A stretch of 64,000 bases of DNA from Bacteroidales bacterium (GTDB lineage: Bacteria; Bacteroidota; Bacteroidia; Bacteroidales; UBA932). The stretch is taken from positions 62,001 through 126,000 of the forward strand of contig JAFXFS010000010.1 in NCBI GenBank assembly GCA_017513445.1, in the 5' to 3' direction. Positions 34,924 through 43,450 of this stretch are shown in pieces; within the stretch, counting starts at the first letter, position 1; every line of letters starts with the position of its first letter. The notes below the pieces were generated by a model. It did not search any database, had not been told where the DNA came from, and saw only the letters and a list, made by a program, of their open reading frames with translations. The position numbers and the translations under genes were made by a program.

Positions 34924-35934
34924 ATGAAAAGATTCATCTCTATTCTCATTATTTCTATTTTTACACTTACCTCATTTGCACAGGAGAGTGGCATTTCAAA
35001 ACTTGAAATAGAGTTCAGAAGTGACTTTAGCCATAATTTCGGTTACTCTTCAAGTACAGGATTTGATGGAAAATATCTAAATTTTTCTCTTGATGGAAAT
35101 ATTACACCCAACATCTCCTATTCTCTTAAACAGAGACTAAACAAAAGCATCAGTCAAAGTAATCTATTTTCGGCAACTGACTGGGCTACAATCACATATA
35201 CAACTAAAAAATGGCAATTATCGGCTGGAAAGCAGGTAGTTGCCATTGGTGGTTATGAATATGATGCTGCACCAATTGACCTATACTTCGCCTCAGAATT
35301 CTGGAACAACATTCCTTGTTACCAATTTGGAGTAAGTGCCTCCTATATTATTGGCGATAACGACTATGTTATGTTCCAGTTGTGCGAAAGTCCATTCAGC
35401 AATGACAACGACGCCCGTTTCGGCTACAATCTACTTTGGAAGGGAGATTATGATTGGTACCAGACATTCAGCTCATTGAACCTGTTTCAAACAGCCCCTA
35501 ATTGTTATATCGGATATATCGCTATTGGAAACCTCTTCAAGTTTGGAAAATTTACAATATCTATCGACATAATGGAGAGAATTCAAAATGGTAGCATAGA
35601 TGGCGAGAATATGTCATTTATGGGAGATATCAAGTATAAAGTTAATGATAAATTGACTCTACTTGTGAATGGTTCACACGACTTTAACAACAGCGAAAAT
35701 GATAACGACTATTGTGTCTTGAAAGGTATAAATATCTCACGCCTAAGTGGAGGCCTTGAGTGGTTTCCTCTTAAGAATAACAATGTAAGAGTTCACGCAC
35801 TTTTCAATCACAATTTTGGAGACAAAGAGGGTGTTATTGGCGTATTAACTCCAAAAACATCAACTATAAATTTAGGCATCACCTGGAAAGCTAACTTATT
35901 GAATATCAAAAAAAATAACATATCTCATATCTGA
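34924..35934 (+). CDS. Outer-membrane beta-barrel (porin-like) protein
   Basis: 336 residues. A signal peptide ends at SFAQ (about 20). The rest is a run of amphipathic beta strands with aromatic girdles (YLNFSLDGNI, WATITYTTKKWQLSAGKQ, TINLGITWKANL). The layout fits a 14-16-strand porin related to phosphate-selective porin O/P-type barrels. A short basic tail follows the last strand, so the terminus is not the usual aromatic residue. Substrate unknown. It precedes a Gate-type inner-membrane protein by 5 bp, suggesting a paired function. Confidence 0.75.
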   Translation: MKRFISILIISIFTLTSFAQESGISKLEIEFRSDFSHNFGYSSSTGFDGKYLNFSLDGNITPNISYSLKQRLNKSISQSNLFSATDWATITYTTKKWQLSAGKQVVAIGGYEYDAAPIDLYFASEFWNNIPCYQFGVSASYIIGDNDYVMFQLCESPFSNDNDARFGYNLLWKGDYDWYQTFSSLNLFQTAPNCYIGYIAIGNLFKFGKFTISIDIMERIQNGSIDGENMSFMGDIKYKVNDKLTLLVNGSHDFNNSENDNDYCVLKGINISRLSGGLEWFPLKNNNVRVHALFNHNFGDKEGVIGVLTPKTSTINLGITWKANLLNIKKNNISHI

Positions 35935-35939
35935 CTTAT

Positions 35940-37115
35940 ATGAAATGTAGAAACCTAAAAAAGATGAATAAAAAAGTTCTAAGCGGAATCATTTGCTTAG
36001 TTATCATCGTTATCATATTTGTCCCTTTAGGATTGAAAATGGGCACATCAAATATGTTCAACACGTTGATGAACACTGCCCACGACCTTCTCCTCAACAC
36101 AGTATTCTACCTCTTGGCTGTCTGCGTTTTAACAGGGGCATTGGGTAAAATTCTAATAGAATTTGGCGTTGTAGATCTGCTTGAAAAGATCTTACGTCCA
36201 ATTATGAAACCTGTTTTCAATCTTCCTGGAGTTGCATCTTTGGGTGCAATCCTTACTTTCTTATCGGACAATCCTGCAATTATTGCACTTGCCAAGGATA
36301 AACAGTTCAGTGCATATTTCAAAAAATACCAATATATCTCCTTAACAAACTTCGGAACATCATTTGGAATGGGACTTCTTGTCATCGTCTTTATGATGGG
36401 ACAAGGATATTATGCTGAGCCACTTATTGGTTTTATAGGAGCAATTATTGGTTGTATAATTTCTACAAGACTAATGCAATTTTTAGTAATCAAGGATTAC
36501 CCTCGCTTTAAAGAGGAAAATGCACTTGATCAATCAGAAAATATCAAATTAGAGAGTGCTGAAGATAATCAAGAAGCCAAAGATAATAGCTCTCGAAAAT
36601 CTCTATTTCAAAGGATATTGGACTCTCTTCTTGATGGTGGTAAAGATGGAGTAGAAGTTGGTATGTCAGTTATTCCAGGAGTTCTTATAATCTCTACTTT
36701 CATTATGATTTTAACCTTTGGCCCGTCGGCAAATGGTTACACAGGGGCTGCTTATGAAGGTGTTGGAGTTCTACCTTGGATTGGAGACAAACTTAGTTGG
36801 TTTTTCAACTTCCTATTTGGATTTAATGATCCACACTTGATTGCATTCCCTATCACTGCATTGGGAGCAGTTGGTGCCGCTTTGGGTTTAATTCCAAACT
36901 TTGCAGCACATGGTTGGCTTGATGCAAATGCTATCGCGGTATTTACTGCAATCGGTATGTGCTGGAGTGGCTTCCTTAGTACGCACACAGCAATGCTTGA
37001 CACATTAAAATATCGCTCACTTACATCGAAGGCAATTATTTCTCACACTATTGGTGGTGTTTTTGCAGCCATCGCAGCGCATTTTGGTTATATGCTTTTT
37101 GCTCTTTTCCTATAA
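35940..37115 (+). CDS. Gate-type inner-membrane protein (CD0519/CD1768-like)
   Basis: 391 residues (a second start at 35964, MNKKVLSG, is equally possible). About 9-10 membrane helices in two halves separated by a hydrophilic, acidic loop (about 190-225). The first half has NTVFYLLAVCVLTGALGKIL and LTFLSDNPAIIALAKD; the second has GVEVGMSVIPGVLIISTFIMIL, a pattern of the nucleoside-recognition/Gate fold. The family label is from recognition of overall pattern. Function unknown, presumably solute transport. Confidence 0.7.
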   Translation: MKCRNLKKMNKKVLSGIICLVIIVIIFVPLGLKMGTSNMFNTLMNTAHDLLLNTVFYLLAVCVLTGALGKILIEFGVVDLLEKILRPIMKPVFNLPGVASLGAILTFLSDNPAIIALAKDKQFSAYFKKYQYISLTNFGTSFGMGLLVIVFMMGQGYYAEPLIGFIGAIIGCIISTRLMQFLVIKDYPRFKEENALDQSENIKLESAEDNQEAKDNSSRKSLFQRILDSLLDGGKDGVEVGMSVIPGVLIISTFIMILTFGPSANGYTGAAYEGVGVLPWIGDKLSWFFNFLFGFNDPHLIAFPITALGAVGAALGLIPNFAAHGWLDANAIAVFTAIGMCWSGFLSTHTAMLDTLKYRSLTSKAIISHTIGGVFAAIAAHFGYMLFALFL

Positions 37116-37137
37116 AGAAACCTTTTATTAACAAATT

Positions 37138-37896
37138 ATGGGCAATATAATACTAAAGTCGCTTATAATCGTTCTAACTTCCTTTGCAATCTCCTGCTCA
37201 CCGAAAGAGAGCAATGACACATTGATCATAAAAGAGATCGCAACAGATTCCACTCTTAGCGCAAAAGATATTGACTCGCTTTTTGCCATAAATGCAATTA
37301 CATACCAATCTATTGATAAGGATAATTGGAATGTAAATGGCGGTTATAACCCTGATGTTAAATTTGCACTTGCACATAGCAACAATTATCTTCTTCTGCA
37401 ATATTATGTCATCGAGAATGATATCAGAGCAACCTTTGGGGAGGATTTCAAAAGTCGTACATATTTGGACTCCTGCGTTGAGTTCTTCTGGAAATCACAC
37501 GCCGATAGTATATCCTATTACAACCTTGAAATGAACTGTATAGGATATGGACTCTTTGCGAAAGGAGATAAAATTGTAAAAAGAAACAATATTGAGAGAG
37601 AAATACACGAAGATATCGAGAGATATTCAACTCTTGGTAGTGATCCATTTGGGACAAAAAGTTGTGAGGAGAATGGGAATGAGCCCTATCAATGGAAGTT
37701 ATCTCTCCTAATTCCGGCAACTTCCCTATTTCCATCTGAAGAGAACCCGGTCATAAAAGGGCGTACAATCCTAGCAAATTTTTATAAATGTGGTAGTGAA
37801 ATGCCTCAATCTCACTATCTCTCTTGGAAACCGATTCAGAGTGAAAGACCGAACTTTCACCAACCTCAATTTTTTGGCGAAATATTATTCGAATAG
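37138..37896 (+). CDS. CBM9-like carbohydrate-binding lipoprotein
   Basis: 252-residue lipoprotein with lipobox AISC (C20). The domain reads like the family 9 carbohydrate-binding/DOMON-like beta-sandwich: FALAHSNNYLLLQYYV, SRTYLDSCVEFFW, YYNLEMNCIGYG, and a late WKLSLLIPATSLF and HQPQFFGEILF. Bacteroidota carry many such stand-alone proteins near transport genes. No catalytic domain. It follows the porin and Gate protein genes, closing the cluster. Confidence 0.75.
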   Translation: MGNIILKSLIIVLTSFAISCSPKESNDTLIIKEIATDSTLSAKDIDSLFAINAITYQSIDKDNWNVNGGYNPDVKFALAHSNNYLLLQYYVIENDIRATFGEDFKSRTYLDSCVEFFWKSHADSISYYNLEMNCIGYGLFAKGDKIVKRNNIEREIHEDIERYSTLGSDPFGTKSCEENGNEPYQWKLSLLIPATSLFPSEENPVIKGRTILANFYKCGSEMPQSHYLSWKPIQSERPNFHQPQFFGEILFE

Positions 37897-37908
37897 GTTG
37901 ATTTACAA

Positions 37909-38922
37909 TTATTTATAGAAATTTTTACGAAAGGCAGCATAATTTTTGTTGCCTTTTATTATGATATTCCACCAACCAATCACCAAGCCACTACCATATC
38001 CAATAAGCTGAATAAAGGATGTAGCAATAGATAATAGAGCAACCTTTACTCCCCTTCCCTGCCTTAAAGCATCTAAGAATATTATTACTGAGAATAGAAT
38101 TAACGGAGAGATTGCTATTAGAGAGAAAATAGGATTAATAAAGAGAGCCACTAATGCAATCAATATCAAAAAGAGAGAGCCAAGGAAAAATGCAGTTGGC
38201 AAAAGATGTACTAGTTTAAGAGTACCCTTATGCCTGATTGAGAGGTGAATTCTGGCTATACCGGAATTAAAAACCTGCTTGAAGAAGGTTCTGAAAGTAT
38301 TTCTACGTTTGTGATATACCCAGGCATCTTGAAAAAATGCAGTTGAATAATTACCTTCTGCCACCCTATAACTAAAATCTACATCTTCTCCGAAACGCAT
38401 ATTTGAAAACCCACCTATCTCATTGAATATCAATCTCTTAATACCCATATTAAAACTGCGTGGATAAAACTTGTCTGCGCTCTTTTTATTACCTCTGATC
38501 CCTCCTGTTGTAATAATGGAAGTCATTGAATAATCAATTGCCTTTTGAAGTGGAGTGAAATTGGGGTGGGATCTGTCAGCTCCTCCAAATAGATCAACAG
38601 GATTCTCTTTCAATGATTTTGTAATTGCCTCAAAATAGCCCTCAGGCAGAATAGCATCCGAGTCAAGGAAGATAAGATACTCTTTATCACTCTCCTTTGC
38701 CCCAAAATTTCTAGCAAGTGCCGGACCGCCATTCTCCTTATAGAGGTACTTAATTGGAAATATACCACTCTTATATCTCTCTACCACTTCGAGAGAGCTT
38801 TCTGAAGAGCCATCTTCCACAATAATTACCTCAAAATCAGTTGATTTTTGTTTGGTGAGACTATCAAGCAACTCATCAACCTCATTAGGACGATTATAAA
38901 CAGGTATTATTACACTAAACAT
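37909..38922 (-). CDS. Family 2 glycosyltransferase with C-terminal membrane helices
   Basis: 337 residues. GT-A domain from residue 1: FSVIIPVYNRPNEVDELL, EDGSSE, GPALARNFGAKES, the DXD equivalent FLDSDA and the acceptor region GEDVDFSYRVAEG. From about 240 there are two to three membrane helices (LLPTAFFLGSLFLILIALVALF, SLIAISPLILFSVIIF). The active site faces the cytoplasm and it probably adds a sugar to a lipid-linked or surface glycan. Donor and acceptor are unknown. It converges with the CBM9-like gene. Confidence 0.88.
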   Translation of the reverse strand: MFSVIIPVYNRPNEVDELLDSLTKQKSTDFEVIIVEDGSSESSLEVVERYKSGIFPIKYLYKENGGPALARNFGAKESDKEYLIFLDSDAILPEGYFEAITKSLKENPVDLFGGADRSHPNFTPLQKAIDYSMTSIITTGGIRGNKKSADKFYPRSFNMGIKRLIFNEIGGFSNMRFGEDVDFSYRVAEGNYSTAFFQDAWVYHKRRNTFRTFFKQVFNSGIARIHLSIRHKGTLKLVHLLPTAFFLGSLFLILIALVALFINPIFSLIAISPLILFSVIIFLDALRQGRGVKVALLSIATSFIQLIGYGSGLVIGWWNIIIKGNKNYAAFRKNFYK

Positions 38923-38942
38923 TGTTATCTATTTCTCTATTA

Positions 38943-38950
38943 CAAAGATA
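38943..38950 (-). promoter_or_regulatory. -7 box for the glycosyltransferase
   Basis: TATCTTTG on the minus strand, 20 bp before the start codon. Confidence 0.5.
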
Positions 38951-38967
38951 GTTAAATTGTCTAGCCC

Positions 38968-38999
38968 TTTGATATTTTTTGAGATTATTTGTATTTTTG
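38968..38999 (+). promoter_or_regulatory. Promoter of the alkaline phosphatase gene
   Basis: TTTG (38968-38971), 20-bp spacer, TATTTTTG (38992-38999), a full match; 49 bp before the start codon. Confidence 0.7.
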
Positions 39000-39048
39000 A
39001 GGACATTTAAAACTCACTTAAACTGATTTAATTATTAATTATTATATT

Positions 39049-40230
39049 ATGAAAAAACAGACAATTTTTCTTGCATTCCTTGCTCTTGCAGCACTTGTTT
39101 CTTGCAGTAAAGAGCCCAAAGTTGAAAATGTTATCTACTTAATTGGTGATGGTATGGGATTGGGTTCCATTTCATCTCTTGTTCTATCTGAAGATGGTGC
39201 TACTGGATTTGAGATGGGAGACCCTGTAATTGGTTTTTCAGAGACTTGCTCTGCAAATAACTATGTAACTGATTCTCCTGCAGGAGGTACAGCATTAGCA
39301 ACTGGCACAAGAACAAAAAATGGATATCTTGGAGTCGATCCTGATGGCAATCAACTCAAAAGTATTATGAAAGATGCTCAAGAGATGGGTATGAAGAGTG
39401 CAATAGTAGTAAACACTGTCCTAACAGAAGCTACTCCTGCATCATTCTACGGAGGAGTTCTAAGTCGTTCTCAAGGATATGATCTTGCAAAACAATTTAC
39501 AACCAGCGGTGTTGATGTAGCTATTGGCTCGGGATTAAGTGTATTTATCAATCGTCCCGACTCTGTTGATTTAACAGAGACACTTATCAATGATGGTTAT
39601 GATGTATATCTTGACTGGAGAAGTGTTGTTAATACAACTTCAGACAAGTTTGTAGGCATCCTTCCTATGGGAGATGTTCATCGCAGAAATGAATCTACAA
39701 ACACCACTGCAGGTGCAGCTGATGGTGCAGAGGTTTGTCTTGCAGCTAAATTGGCTGCCTCTGCTCAAGAAGAGAACATCAAAGAGGGATATCTTTCAGA
39801 ACCAGACCAATATCTTTGCAAAGCAACTGCTAAGGCAATTGAAACATTGGAGAGAATTTCAGACAAGGGTTTCTTCTTGATGATCGAGAGTGCAATCATT
39901 GATGGTTATGGACATAACAATGATTCAGTTGGTATGATTGAAGAGATGAAAGAGTTTGACCAAACTCTAAAATTGCTTGTAGAGTATGTTAATGCAAATC
40001 CAAATACACTTCTTGTAGTTGTTGCAGATCACGAAACAGGTGGAGCAAATGTTACTTATAAGAGTTATGAAGTAGGTGGCACATCTCCAGTTGTATTGTC
40101 ATTCAGCACAAAAGGGCATACAGGAACACTCGTTCCAATTTTTGCTTATGGTGCCGGATCTGACAATTTCTCAGGAATTATGAAGAATACAGATGTTGCT
40201 GTTAAACTTAGAACACTTATTACAGAATAA
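39049..40230 (+). CDS. Alkaline phosphatase (lipoprotein)
   Basis: 393 residues. Lipobox ALVSC (C19). Alkaline phosphatase superfamily motifs: LIGDGMGLG (metal Asp), TDSPAGGTALATG with nucleophile S76, VVNTVLTEATPASF, ADHETGGANV and GHTGTLVPIFAYG. It releases phosphate from periplasmic monoesters using zinc and magnesium. First of a probable three-gene set with anmK and a nitroreductase; anmK starts 3 bp after its stop. Confidence 0.93.
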   Translation: MKKQTIFLAFLALAALVSCSKEPKVENVIYLIGDGMGLGSISSLVLSEDGATGFEMGDPVIGFSETCSANNYVTDSPAGGTALATGTRTKNGYLGVDPDGNQLKSIMKDAQEMGMKSAIVVNTVLTEATPASFYGGVLSRSQGYDLAKQFTTSGVDVAIGSGLSVFINRPDSVDLTETLINDGYDVYLDWRSVVNTTSDKFVGILPMGDVHRRNESTNTTAGAADGAEVCLAAKLAASAQEENIKEGYLSEPDQYLCKATAKAIETLERISDKGFFLMIESAIIDGYGHNNDSVGMIEEMKEFDQTLKLLVEYVNANPNTLLVVVADHETGGANVTYKSYEVGGTSPVVLSFSTKGHTGTLVPIFAYGAGSDNFSGIMKNTDVAVKLRTLITE

Positions 40231-40233
40231 TTT

Positions 40234-41370
40234 ATGATTGTTAAGAACTCTATAAAAGAGATTATTGATATTTCTAAAGAGCTGAGAATCATTGGTTTGA
40301 TGTCTGGAACTTCTTTGGATGGGCTTGACATTTGCTACGTCTCTTTCCGATTTGACAAAGATGGCAACAATGGAAAAGGAAAGTGGCACTACCACATTAT
40401 TAAAGCTGAGGATGAAAGTTTCTCTCAAGAGATGAAAGAACGTCTCTACAATGCTCAAAATCTGAATGCGTTGGAGTACGCAAAACTCCATTCAGATTAT
40501 GGTATCTATTTAGGAGAGAGAGTTAAAAGTTTCATAGAGAGAAATGGAGCAAAACCTCACTATGTTGCCTCTCACGGACAGACTGTTTTCCATCAGCCAG
40601 CCATTAGGTTCACATCTCAAATTGGTTCTGGAGCTGGAATTGCAGCTGAAAGTGGTATTGATTGTATCTGCGATTTCAGAACTACTGACGTAGCTCTGTA
40701 TGGACAGGGTGCGCCTCTGGTTCCTATTGGAGATAGAAATCTTTTCTCAGATTTTGATTATTGCCTGAATATGGGAGGATTCTCAAATATATCTTCAGAA
40801 AGCATTGATAATGAAGGAGTTCCGACACGCATAGCATATGATATTTCTCCTGTCAACTATGTTCTTAACCACTATACTCGCAAGGTGGGATTGGAATATG
40901 ATAAAGATGGAGAGTTGGCTCGCAATGGCACAATTTGTAAAGAGTTGCTTGAACGATTGAACTCATTGGAATTCTACTCTATGAGTGGACCTAAATCGCT
41001 CGGAAGAGAGTGGGTTGAAGAGGAGGTATTTCCACTGATTGACTCTTTTCAACTAACACTTAATGACACTCTGGCAACATTTTGCGAACATATTGCCATT
41101 GAAATTTCCCGCCATATAAAAGGCGGAAAAGTATTGCTTACAGGAGGTGGTGCATTGAATGTTTACCTTGTAGAAAGAATGCAATATGCAGCTCCACAAT
41201 GTAGTTACTTTGTTCCAGATAAAGAGACCATAACATTTAAAGAGGCACTTATTTTCGCCTTTCTTGGAGCTCTTTATGTCGCTGATATGCCGAATTGTAT
41301 GAGTTCTGTAACCGGTGCAAAATATAACTGTATTGGTGGAGCACTCTACAAATCAGGCGGAGTTAAATAG
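40234..41370 (+). CDS. anmK: Anhydro-N-acetylmuramic acid kinase
   Basis: 378 residues. Phosphorylates 1,6-anhydro-MurNAc to MurNAc-6-phosphate during murein recycling. ASKHA-fold motifs: LMSGTSLDGLDICY near the N-terminus, SHGQTVFHQP, GQGAPLVPIGD, NMGGFSNIS, and LTGGGALNVYL. It is slightly extended N-terminally (about 20 residues before the first strand). It follows the alkaline phosphatase, which may remove phosphate from recycled sugars, though that link is only context. Confidence 0.93.
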   Translation: MIVKNSIKEIIDISKELRIIGLMSGTSLDGLDICYVSFRFDKDGNNGKGKWHYHIIKAEDESFSQEMKERLYNAQNLNALEYAKLHSDYGIYLGERVKSFIERNGAKPHYVASHGQTVFHQPAIRFTSQIGSGAGIAAESGIDCICDFRTTDVALYGQGAPLVPIGDRNLFSDFDYCLNMGGFSNISSESIDNEGVPTRIAYDISPVNYVLNHYTRKVGLEYDKDGELARNGTICKELLERLNSLEFYSMSGPKSLGREWVEEEVFPLIDSFQLTLNDTLATFCEHIAIEISRHIKGGKVLLTGGGALNVYLVERMQYAAPQCSYFVPDKETITFKEALIFAFLGALYVADMPNCMSSVTGAKYNCIGGALYKSGGVK

Positions 41371-41392
41371 TTATTTATTAAAATTTACCCAA

Positions 41393-42004
41393 ATGAAGAT
41401 TTTAACAAAAATTTCACTACTATGTCTGCTTATCATAGTTTCTTCTTGTGGGCAAGAAGTTGAAAATCAACCTTCTAATGAGACTAATCAAGTTATTGAA
41501 ACTATAATGGCACGTCGCAGTATCAGGGCATACAAACCTGAAGCTGTAGATCGCGAGACAATGAAAACAATTCTTGAGTGCGGTATCAATGCACCAAACG
41601 GACAAAACAAACAATCTTGGGAGGTTAGAGTTATTGATGAACCTGCAAAGATTGACAAACTTGTAGAGGCAATGTGTTCTGGGGATGATAATCTTGACCC
41701 AGCAAATGTTAAAAGTATTTTCAGAGGAGCTCCTACTTTGACTATCATTGCTAAAGATCCTGGTTACAGATTCTCTCATATTGATTGCGGATTGCTCATT
41801 GAAAATATGGTTCTTTCTGCGTGGTCATTGGGAGTTGGATCAATCTGCCTTGGTATGCCTGTAGAACTCCTTAAAAAGGAGGCAGCACAAGAAATCCTTC
41901 AATTCAGCGAAGGATACGAAATTGTCCTTTGTGTAGGTTTCGGTTATGCTGATGAGTCTCCTGCAGCCAAACCAAGAGATATGGGCAAAGTTAAGTTCTT
42001 GTAA
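41393..42004 (+). CDS. Nitroreductase-family protein with lipoprotein signal
   Basis: 203 residues from ATG 41393; a longer frame runs back into anmK. Residues 1-19 form a lipoprotein signal (LLIIVSSC, C19). The rest is a nitroreductase FMN domain: MARRSIRAYKPEAVDRE, APNGQNKQSWEVRV, and SAWSLGVGSICLGMP. These enzymes use FMN and NAD(P)H, which would be unusual outside the cytoplasm. It lies 22 bp after anmK. Confidence 0.88.
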   Translation: MKILTKISLLCLLIIVSSCGQEVENQPSNETNQVIETIMARRSIRAYKPEAVDRETMKTILECGINAPNGQNKQSWEVRVIDEPAKIDKLVEAMCSGDDNLDPANVKSIFRGAPTLTIIAKDPGYRFSHIDCGLLIENMVLSAWSLGVGSICLGMPVELLKKEAAQEILQFSEGYEIVLCVGFGYADESPAAKPRDMGKVKFL

Positions 42005-42074
42005 TTTTCGTCATGCCCGCTGCTCCGCAGCTGGGGGTCGCTGGGTTCGAGTCTGATTCTTTTATGTAGATACA

Positions 42075-42104
42075 CAAAAAAAGCCCTCCGTTTGGAAGGC
42101 TTTT
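42075..42104 (-). terminator. Terminator copy A
   Basis: AAAAGCCcTCC-gttt-GGAaGGCTTTT, same as copy B, downstream of the tRNA-Asp remnant. Confidence 0.75.
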
Positions 42105-42105
42105 G

Positions 42106-42127
42106 CGGTGCGGACGGGACTCGAACT
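42106..42127 (-). pseudogene. tRNA-Asp 3'-end remnant
   Basis: GCGGTGCGGACGGGACTCGA on the plus strand is identical to the acceptor and T-arm part of the intact tRNA-Asp at 42262. D-arm, anticodon arm and promoter are missing, so it cannot make a tRNA. Confidence 0.85.
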
Positions 42128-42230
42128 CGCGGCGCTTCGCACCGCGAGTATTCCCGCGAAGCTTTTTATTATTACGCTGCTCCGCAGCTGGGGTCGCTGG
42201 GTTCGAGTCTGATTCTTTTATGTAGATACA

Positions 42231-42260
42231 CAAAAAAAGCCCTCCGTTTGGAAGGCTTTT
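42231..42260 (-). terminator. Terminator of tRNA-Asp
   Basis: Hairpin AAAAGCCcTCC-gttt-GGAaGGCTTTT directly after the tRNA 3' end, with a T-tract in the minus-strand transcript. Confidence 0.85.
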
Positions 42261-42261
42261 G

Positions 42262-42335
42262 CGGTGCGGACGGGACTCGAACCCGCGACCCCCGGCGTGA
42301 CAGGCCGGTATTCTAACCAGCTGAACTACCGCACC
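42262..42335 (-). tRNA. tRNA-Asp (anticodon GTC)
   Basis: 74 nt on the minus strand. Acceptor GGTGCGG pairs with CCGCACC, discriminator G. D-arm AGTTCAGCTGGTTAGAA, anticodon loop CTGTCAC, T-arm GCGGGTTCGAGTCCCGT. CCA is not encoded. Plus-strand frames reading GADGTRTRDP are antisense artefacts. Confidence 0.96.
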
Positions 42336-42363
42336 AAGACTGGTTATTTCCCGTTTGGGATTG

Positions 42364-42394
42364 CAAATATAGATATAATTTTTATATGTGCAAA
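42364..42394 (-). promoter_or_regulatory. Promoter of tRNA-Asp
   Basis: Minus strand: TTTG (42391-42394), exactly 19 bp, TATATTTG (42364-42371). Same spacing as the tRNA-Lys promoter. Confidence 0.8.
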
Positions 42395-42434
42395 AAAACT
42401 TTACTATTTTTTAATATTTTTTTGAGCAAAAATA

Positions 42435-42968
42435 TCAGCCCCTGAAATATGAGAAGTGGACATTTCCATATTTTTTCTCCTTCACAAAACGAGGATCCTC
42501 TGTAAAGCTGTAAGTATCAGGATGTTCCAAAATTAGATAACCTCCCTCCTTTACTAACTCCTTATTAAAAACCTTAGTAGGAATATTTTCCAACCCATCT
42601 ATATCATAAGGAGGATCAGCAAAGATTATGTCAAACTTAACCTTACAAATCTCAAGAAAGTCAAAAACATTATGGTGAACCACCTGCATATTCTTGAGTT
42701 TAAAATCAGAAGCACACCTTTTAATAAAGTTACAATGAAATGGATTCATCTCCACTGATATAACCTTTTGCACTCCCCTTGAGGCAAATTCATAGGAGAT
42801 GCTTCCTGTACCTGAGAAAAGGTCCAAAACTTCAAGCTCTTCAAAATCAAACTCATTGATAAGGGTATTAAATAGCCCCTCTTTGGCAAAATCAGTAGTC
42901 GGTCTTGCCTTGTATCCATTAGGAGGCAGAATCATCTTGCCTCGAAGATCTCCACCAATTATTCTCAT
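42435..42968 (-). CDS. rsmD: 16S rRNA (guanine-966 N2)-methyltransferase
   Basis: 177-residue Rossmann methyltransferase. MRIIGGDLRGKMI at the start, SAM motif LDLFSGTGSISYE, and the catalytic DPPY in IIFADPPYDID are present. It methylates G966 in the small subunit. Its start overlaps the stop of the DUF3822 gene by 4 bp (ATGA), the usual Bacteroidota pairing. Confidence 0.95.
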   Translation of the reverse strand: MRIIGGDLRGKMILPPNGYKARPTTDFAKEGLFNTLINEFDFEELEVLDLFSGTGSISYEFASRGVQKVISVEMNPFHCNFIKRCASDFKLKNMQVVHHNVFDFLEICKVKFDIIFADPPYDIDGLENIPTKVFNKELVKEGGYLILEHPDTYSFTEDPRFVKEKKYGNVHFSYFRG

Positions 42969-43450
42969 TTTGAATTATATAAGACTGAAATATTTTCAAC
43001 TCCACGGAAATATCTCAACAAATTCTCAATCTCCTCAAAATCCAACCTCTCTCTAAAATAGATAGTCGACATTTCAGGATTAAATTGAAACTCCTTGATT
43101 GTAGCAAAGATAAAATATTGCGCAGTTATAAACTCCTTGGCTGGAAAGCTATTACAAAAGAGCAACTTATCTGCCTCCGCAATAGCGATGTGGACATAAC
43201 CACCCGAGTAACTGACTACAATTTTATTATACTCCTTAACCATCGGTAATACTTGCAATAAATCTGATACTGCAGGAGTATATGATGGATCCTCATCTGA
43301 GGATAGAGCAAAAATAAGAACTGCCTGATAATGAGGCAGTTCTACATATTTTATTCTATCTGAACTCTCTAAAGTAAAAAGCTCGGATAGTATTTCACGC
43401 GCTTTATCTTGACGGAAATAGTTAGATGGTACTAATGTGTATCTCTCCAC
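42965..43450 (-). CDS. DUF3822-like protein, short form
   Basis: 161 residues starting with GTG; the start shares one base with the stop of the upstream gene (TAGTG). The content (YVELPHYQAVLIFALSSDE, SGGYVHIAIAEADKLLFCNSF, FFATIKEF-like strand, YFRGVENISVLYNS) matches the second half of DUF3822, an actin-like-fold family encoded next to rsmD in Bacteroidota and usually around 250-270 residues long. The N-terminal half is short or missing. Function unknown. Confidence 0.72.
   Translation of the reverse strand: MERYTLVPSNYFRQDKAREILSELFTLESSDRIKYVELPHYQAVLIFALSSDEDPSYTPAVSDLLQVLPMVKEYNKIVVSYSGGYVHIAIAEADKLLFCNSFPAKEFITAQYFIFATIKEFQFNPEMSTIYFRERLDFEEIENLLRYFRGVENISVLYNSK

Larger units (their letters stand above)
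42018..42289. repeat. Imperfect direct duplication carrying tRNA-Asp 3' ends and terminators
   Basis: Copy A (42018-42133) and copy B (42175-42289) are nearly identical with an offset of 156-157. Each holds, in plus-strand order, CGCTGCTCCGCAG, an inverted piece of the tRNA-Asp T-arm region (42033-42053 and 42190-42209), TTTTATGTAGATACAC, a terminator hairpin, and the minus-strand tRNA-Asp 3' end. Copy B runs into the intact tRNA; copy A stops after the T-arm (to about 42127) and goes into another palindrome (CTCGCGG..CCGCGAG, 42125-42147). The 42005-42261 gap holds nothing else. Confidence 0.85.

Noticed and set aside
42018..42289. Integrated element bounded by tRNA attachment sites
   Set aside because: Only 156 bp separate the copies, and there is no integrase or cargo.
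42092..42316. Plus-strand frames near tRNA-Asp (also 41991-42233)
   Set aside because: The peptide GADGTRTRDP is the well-known antisense translation of a tRNA 3' end.
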